DNA from: Plantago elongata
Lineage: Eukaryota > Streptophyta > Magnoliopsida > Lamiales > Plantaginaceae
Direction: 5' to 3'
Length of the DNA: 23,731 nucleotides
Assembly (NCBI GenBank): GCA_036897095.1
Contig: JAYMSP010002532.1
Span: 1-23,731 of the forward strand
A program made the position numbers and the translations under genes. Under the pieces are notes generated by a model, which saw only the letters and a list, made by a program, of their open reading frames with translations, did no database searches and was not told the DNA's origin. Below, piece by piece: positions 20,229-23,731 of this stretch (position 1 is its first letter; each line of letters opens with the position of its first letter).

Positions 20229-23200
20229 CTATAGTGCGAAAATACCAAGAGACTTAGGTAGGCTGTAAAATCTCTCGACATCTAAGAGTTGTTTTTTGAA
20301 TATGTCAGCTAATTGATGTGTGGTTCTATATGTTGTATATTAATAAGCTTTGACTCAACCAAGTCCCTAAGAAAGTTGTGTCGTATACCAATGTGCTTGG
20401 TTCTAGAGTGTTGCACTGGGATCTTGGATATGTTTATGGCACTCAAATTATCACTTAACATTAGCAAGGTATTGCTTTGTAAACCATAATAATGCAACAT
20501 ATGTTTTAACCACACCAATTGCGTGACACAACTACCAACATATATATACTCGGATTCAACGGTGTAAAGAGATACACAATTCTGTTTCTTACTATACCAT
20601 GACATCAAGTTATTACCTAAGTAAAAACATCCCCCAATGGTGGATTTTCGATCATCTAAGTCTCCTGTGCAGTCAGAGTCACTAAAACCTACCAAGTTTG
20701 AGTTGGTGTCCCAAGTATACCATATACCTAAATAAGAGTTCCAGAAATATACCTGAGTATTCTCTTGACTGCAACCAGGTGAGAGGTGCCAGGGGGTTGG
20801 CTTGATATCTAGCACATACCAAAACACCGTACATGATGACAGGACGGGTGTCATAAAGGTAAAGTAGACTTTCGATCATGGAGCGATATGGAGTGATGTC
20901 AACACACTCTCCCACACCATCTTTGGAGACCTTGATACTGGAGGACATGGAATTTTTACTGGGTTTTGTTGATGATAGTCCAAACCTTTCTACTAGATTT
21001 TGTGCATATTTTTCATGTGAAAGGAACATACCATTTACCTTTTGCTTCACTTGCAATCATAAGAAGAGGGTCAGTTCTCCAATCATGCTCATCTCAAAAG
21101 TACCTGTCATTTTAGCAACAAACTTATCTAGAACAGATTTGTTAGTTGAGCCACAAACAATGTCATCAACATAAATCTGTTCTACACAAACACCTTTTTG
21201 ACTTTTGAGTATAAAGAGTGTCATGTCCCCTCCCCACGTATGAAACCCAATTGTAGCAAAAAACTCGGATAGTCTATCATACCAGGCTCTAAGAGCTTGT
21301 TTTATGCCTTATAACTCCTTATCCAGTTTATACACATGTTGTGGGTGATAGGGATCTACAAAGCCTTTTGATTATTCTAAATATACTTCTTTATCTATAA
21401 ACCCATTAAAAATGCAGCCTTAACAACCATTTGATAAAAAGTGATGTGTAAATGACATGCAATGGCAAGAAGGAGTCTTATTAACTCAAGTCCAACAATA
21501 GGTGCAACGGTCTCATCAAAGTCAACTCCTTCAACCTTTGTAAAGCCTGGAGCAACTAAACAAGCTTTGTTACAAACAATCACACCATTTTCATCACTTT
21601 TGTTTTTAAAGATCCACTGTACCAATTACATTGGCTATTCTTCTTGCATAGCATTAATCCAAATGGACTTCTTTGAAAGCTTGATTCACATTCTTAGCTT
21701 CGATGCTGGAAACAATGCAAGAGGTACATACCTGAGCACACAACGTATCAGTACATATGTGTGAATTTACCATCTTCTTGTAATCAAGATGGGGTTTATT
21801 CCGAGTTTTGACCCCTGATGATAGTTCACCAATGATCTGTGTGGAGGGGTGAAGATTGCGAATCCTGGAAGGAGGGTCTCGCTGAGCATTGTCACCAATG
21901 AGATGTTCCTCTAGTTCTGTTTCGGAACCAGATGAGTTAGGTAGTGTGTCGGCCACACCAGATGGTGTATCTGTTACACCTATCTCCAGTGTCTCGTCTG
22001 ATGCATTAGGAACTTCACCAGCAGGTTCGTGCATGGGGTTACCTGTGTTTGGCATAGTAGGGATTGCATCACTCTATGGTACTACGATATGTTAAGTGTT
22101 TGTCAATTGTGTGATCTTTACATCTACCATTGTTGTGTCAGGTGTGTTGGATACACCATCATCAAACACAACATTGATTGACTCCATAATAGTTCTGTGA
22201 GTAGGATTGAAGATCCTATAAGCATGACTATTAGTGGAGTAGCCCACAAAAATTCCTTTATCACTCTTGGAATCAAATTTTCCTAACTTGTATCTATCGT
22301 TGAGGATGTAGCAGGTACACCAGAATACACAAAGATGAGCAAGGTTAGGCTTTTTGTCTTTCAGAAGTTCATAAGGAGTTTTTGTTGTACCACCTCTAAG
22401 ATAAGCCTTGTTTATTAAGTAACATGCAGTATTCAAAGCTTCAGCCCGTAACCTTTTTGGTACTTGCATAGAGTTCAACATGACCCTAGCCATTTCATGT
22501 AATGTTCTATTCTTCCTTTCTGCTATACCATTCTGTTGAGGGGTTTTGGGTGCTAAATATTCATGAAAAATGCTATGTTCAACACAATAATCAGAAAAGG
22601 ATTGATTTTCAAATTCTTTACCATGGTCAGATCTAATTTGAAGAACATATGAGGCACATGAGTTCAAAATTCTAGCATGTAGTATTTTGAATGCACCAAA
22701 AGTTTCAGATTTTTCTTTTAAGAATCTAATCCTAGTGTAACGAGAAAAATCATCAACTAGTACATAGGCATACCTTTTTCCATTAAAATTGTCTACCTCA
22801 ACTGGACCCTAAGATCCATATGAAGTAGTTGGAAACACTTACTTGTACCAACATGCTAACCATCATTGAGGATTGGGCTATGAGGAGCTTTGCCTTGTTT
22901 CCGTTTTAGACAATCCTCACAAACAATCTTCCCTGGACATGTGAGCTTTGGGATCCCTCTCACAACTTCGATCTTGATAGGCTTCTCAAGATTCGTGTAA
23001 TTTGCATCCCCAAGTCTCTTGTGCAAGAGTACAGAGTCATCAAGTTTGACTTGATTGCACTGTTCTTGACTATCTACCAAGTAGCAGTTGTCTTTTGATC
23101 GGGTACTTGTAATGACATAACGATTTCTAGAGTCGAAAACCTCGCAGGTTCTCTTACTAAACAATACCATTAGGTCATCAATACAAAGTTAACTAATACT

Positions 23201-23585
23201 AATCAAGCTAGCCACTAGTCCTTCTAATGACAGAACACCTATCAGTGGGGGTAGTCCAACTATGTCTAAAGCACCTTTACCAATGATTTGACCTTTGGTT
23301 CCTCCACCATAGGTTACAGTTCCTGTAGTCAGTTTCACAAAATTCTTAAGATTGAATTTTATGCCAGTCATGTGACGGGAACAACCACTATCAAAGTACC
23401 AAGCACCTGTTTGGATTTTAGTACAATAAACACAACATTACTAAGAATCTTATTCTTGATCATCGAAATATGTTGTTTACTTTTTCTTCTTGGCAGTTCT
23501 AGTACCGGGTGCACTGACCACACCCTGCACTGTTGTCCCTGCTTTGTTCACACCTTCTGTCACAACTTGTTGGTCCAGATAACGA
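20229..23585 (-). pseudogene. pol: Ty1/copia pol polyprotein relic (PR, GAG_pre-integrase, IN, RT, RNase H)
   Basis: Domains in order. A gag-end/protease fragment has WYFDSGCSRHMTG, with the protease DSG at 23384-23392. GAG_pre-integrase spans about 22856-23100. Integrase spans about 22092-22840, with HMDL, RSDHG (Asp at 22626-22628) and AERKNRTL (Glu at 22518-22520); the spacing is DD35E. An acidic TPD-rich linker spans about 21654-22090. RT spans about 21060-21640, with YVDD at 21162-21173. RNase H spans about 20229-20850 and ends LPKSLGIFAL then stop. Lesions include in-frame stops at 23189-23191, 22856-22858 and 22092-22094, a frame change in the HMDL segment near 22810, a small deletion at the linker-RT border near 21640, a frame change after AAFL near 21410, and further stops in RT. 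In RT motif A the catalytic Asp is Val (21425-21427). Family order is established; inactivity is clear from the breaks. Confidence 0.9.
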
Positions 23586-23731
23586 CAACGGAAAAGACTA
23601 TAGGGGGCGGGGGGTGAATAGTCTTTTCAAACTTTTGTCGATAAACATGATTTCTCAGATACTTTAAGGTATCTGATACTTATAATCAGAGAGCGAAAGT
23701 CTTTATGCGATAAATAAATGAGTTTGTGCTT
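23586..23731 (-). other. LTR-end-like sequence with inverted repeats at the right edge
   Basis: The minus strand reads TATTCACCCCCCGCCCCCTA, then TAGTCTTTT, like the pyrimidine-rich 3' ends of some copia LTRs. It abuts the gag-end/protease relic with no PBS and no zinc knuckle between, so gag and the PBS appear deleted. An 11-bp perfect inverted repeat (23591-23601 with 23618-23628) and an 8-bp one (23655-23662 with 23669-23676) lie here. It does not visibly match the end of the 3' LTR of B, so the assignment is tentative. Confidence 0.4.

Larger units (their letters stand above)
16375..23731 (-). mobile_element. Sirevirus-like Ty1/copia element B (interior plus 3' LTR, right-truncated by window)
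   Basis: Reading right to left on the minus strand, the element has a protease fragment, GAG_pre-integrase, integrase, reverse transcriptase and RNase H (stop at 20229-20231), then a spacer, a second ORF relic (17161-18850), a polypurine tract (16957-16967) and a 3' LTR (about 16375-16956). The order integrase before RT defines Ty1/copia. An extra ORF between pol and the 3' LTR and a long interior are hallmarks of the Sirevirus lineage. It is a decayed copy with many stops and frameshifts, and most of gag is absent. It shares its spacer and LTR blocks with element A. Confidence 0.85.

Noticed and set aside
20878-22095. Plus-strand frames opposite RT and the integrase-RT linker
   Set aside because: They are antisense to clear minus-strand pol domains and have no motifs of their own.
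1-23731. CRISPR array, tRNA or rRNA genes
   Set aside because: No regularly spaced identical repeats, no tRNA A/B box pairs with a cloverleaf, and no rRNA core sequences were seen.

Overview
The window looks like AT-rich eudicot nuclear DNA. The evidence is an intron-containing patatin-like phospholipase gene, Ty1/copia retrotransposons primed by plant initiator tRNA-Met, a Stowaway-type MITE and other plant DNA-transposon debris. The MITE set and the 'putative plant transposon protein' domain suggest an asterid, but only weakly. There are no bacterial-style operons, no CRISPR array, and no tRNA or rRNA gene that I could recognise.

Layout, left to right. Positions 1-3570 hold a minus-strand Sirevirus-like copia element (element A), cut by the left edge. 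It has a 5' LTR at 2613-3570, a tRNA-Met primer-binding site at 2598-2610, and a largely pol-less interior. Positions 3571-4480 hold a GC-rich, palindrome-rich DNA-transposon-like remnant with its own TATA box and a short broken ORF. Positions 4480-5900 are intergenic with short degenerate repeats. Positions 5917-9206 hold the only intact host gene: a two-exon, 453-residue group III patatin-like phospholipase (pPLAIII). It has a TATA box, a pyrimidine-rich leader, a two-codon upstream ORF and a 1.7-kb intron. Positions 9207-16374 are gene-free. They contain a Stowaway-like MITE (11131-11324), a GAGCTCG-rich repeat block with a perfect-length 76-bp tandem duplication (13595-13746), a 908-bp long-TIR element with CACTA-like tips (14184-15091), and hAT-like fragments near 16022-16330.

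Positions 16375-23731 hold a second minus-strand Sirevirus-like element (element B), cut by the right edge. In transcription order it has a protease fragment, GAG_pre-integrase, a DD35E integrase, reverse transcriptase and RNase H. These are followed by a 1.4-kb spacer, a broken second ORF in the env-like position (it resembles the plant Transposase_32 family), a polypurine tract and a 3' LTR. It is full of stops and frameshifts and has lost most of gag.

The host gene island (3571-16374) therefore lies between the 5' LTR of A and the 3' LTR of B. Both elements point the same way and their interiors face outward. The most unusual signals are a three-unit repeat shared by the pol-downstream spacers of A and B, which still reads as a repeated peptide in one frame in B; the second ORF of element B; the nested inverted-repeat element at 14156-15152; and the minimal uORF of the phospholipase gene. 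I found no convincing wholly new biological system.
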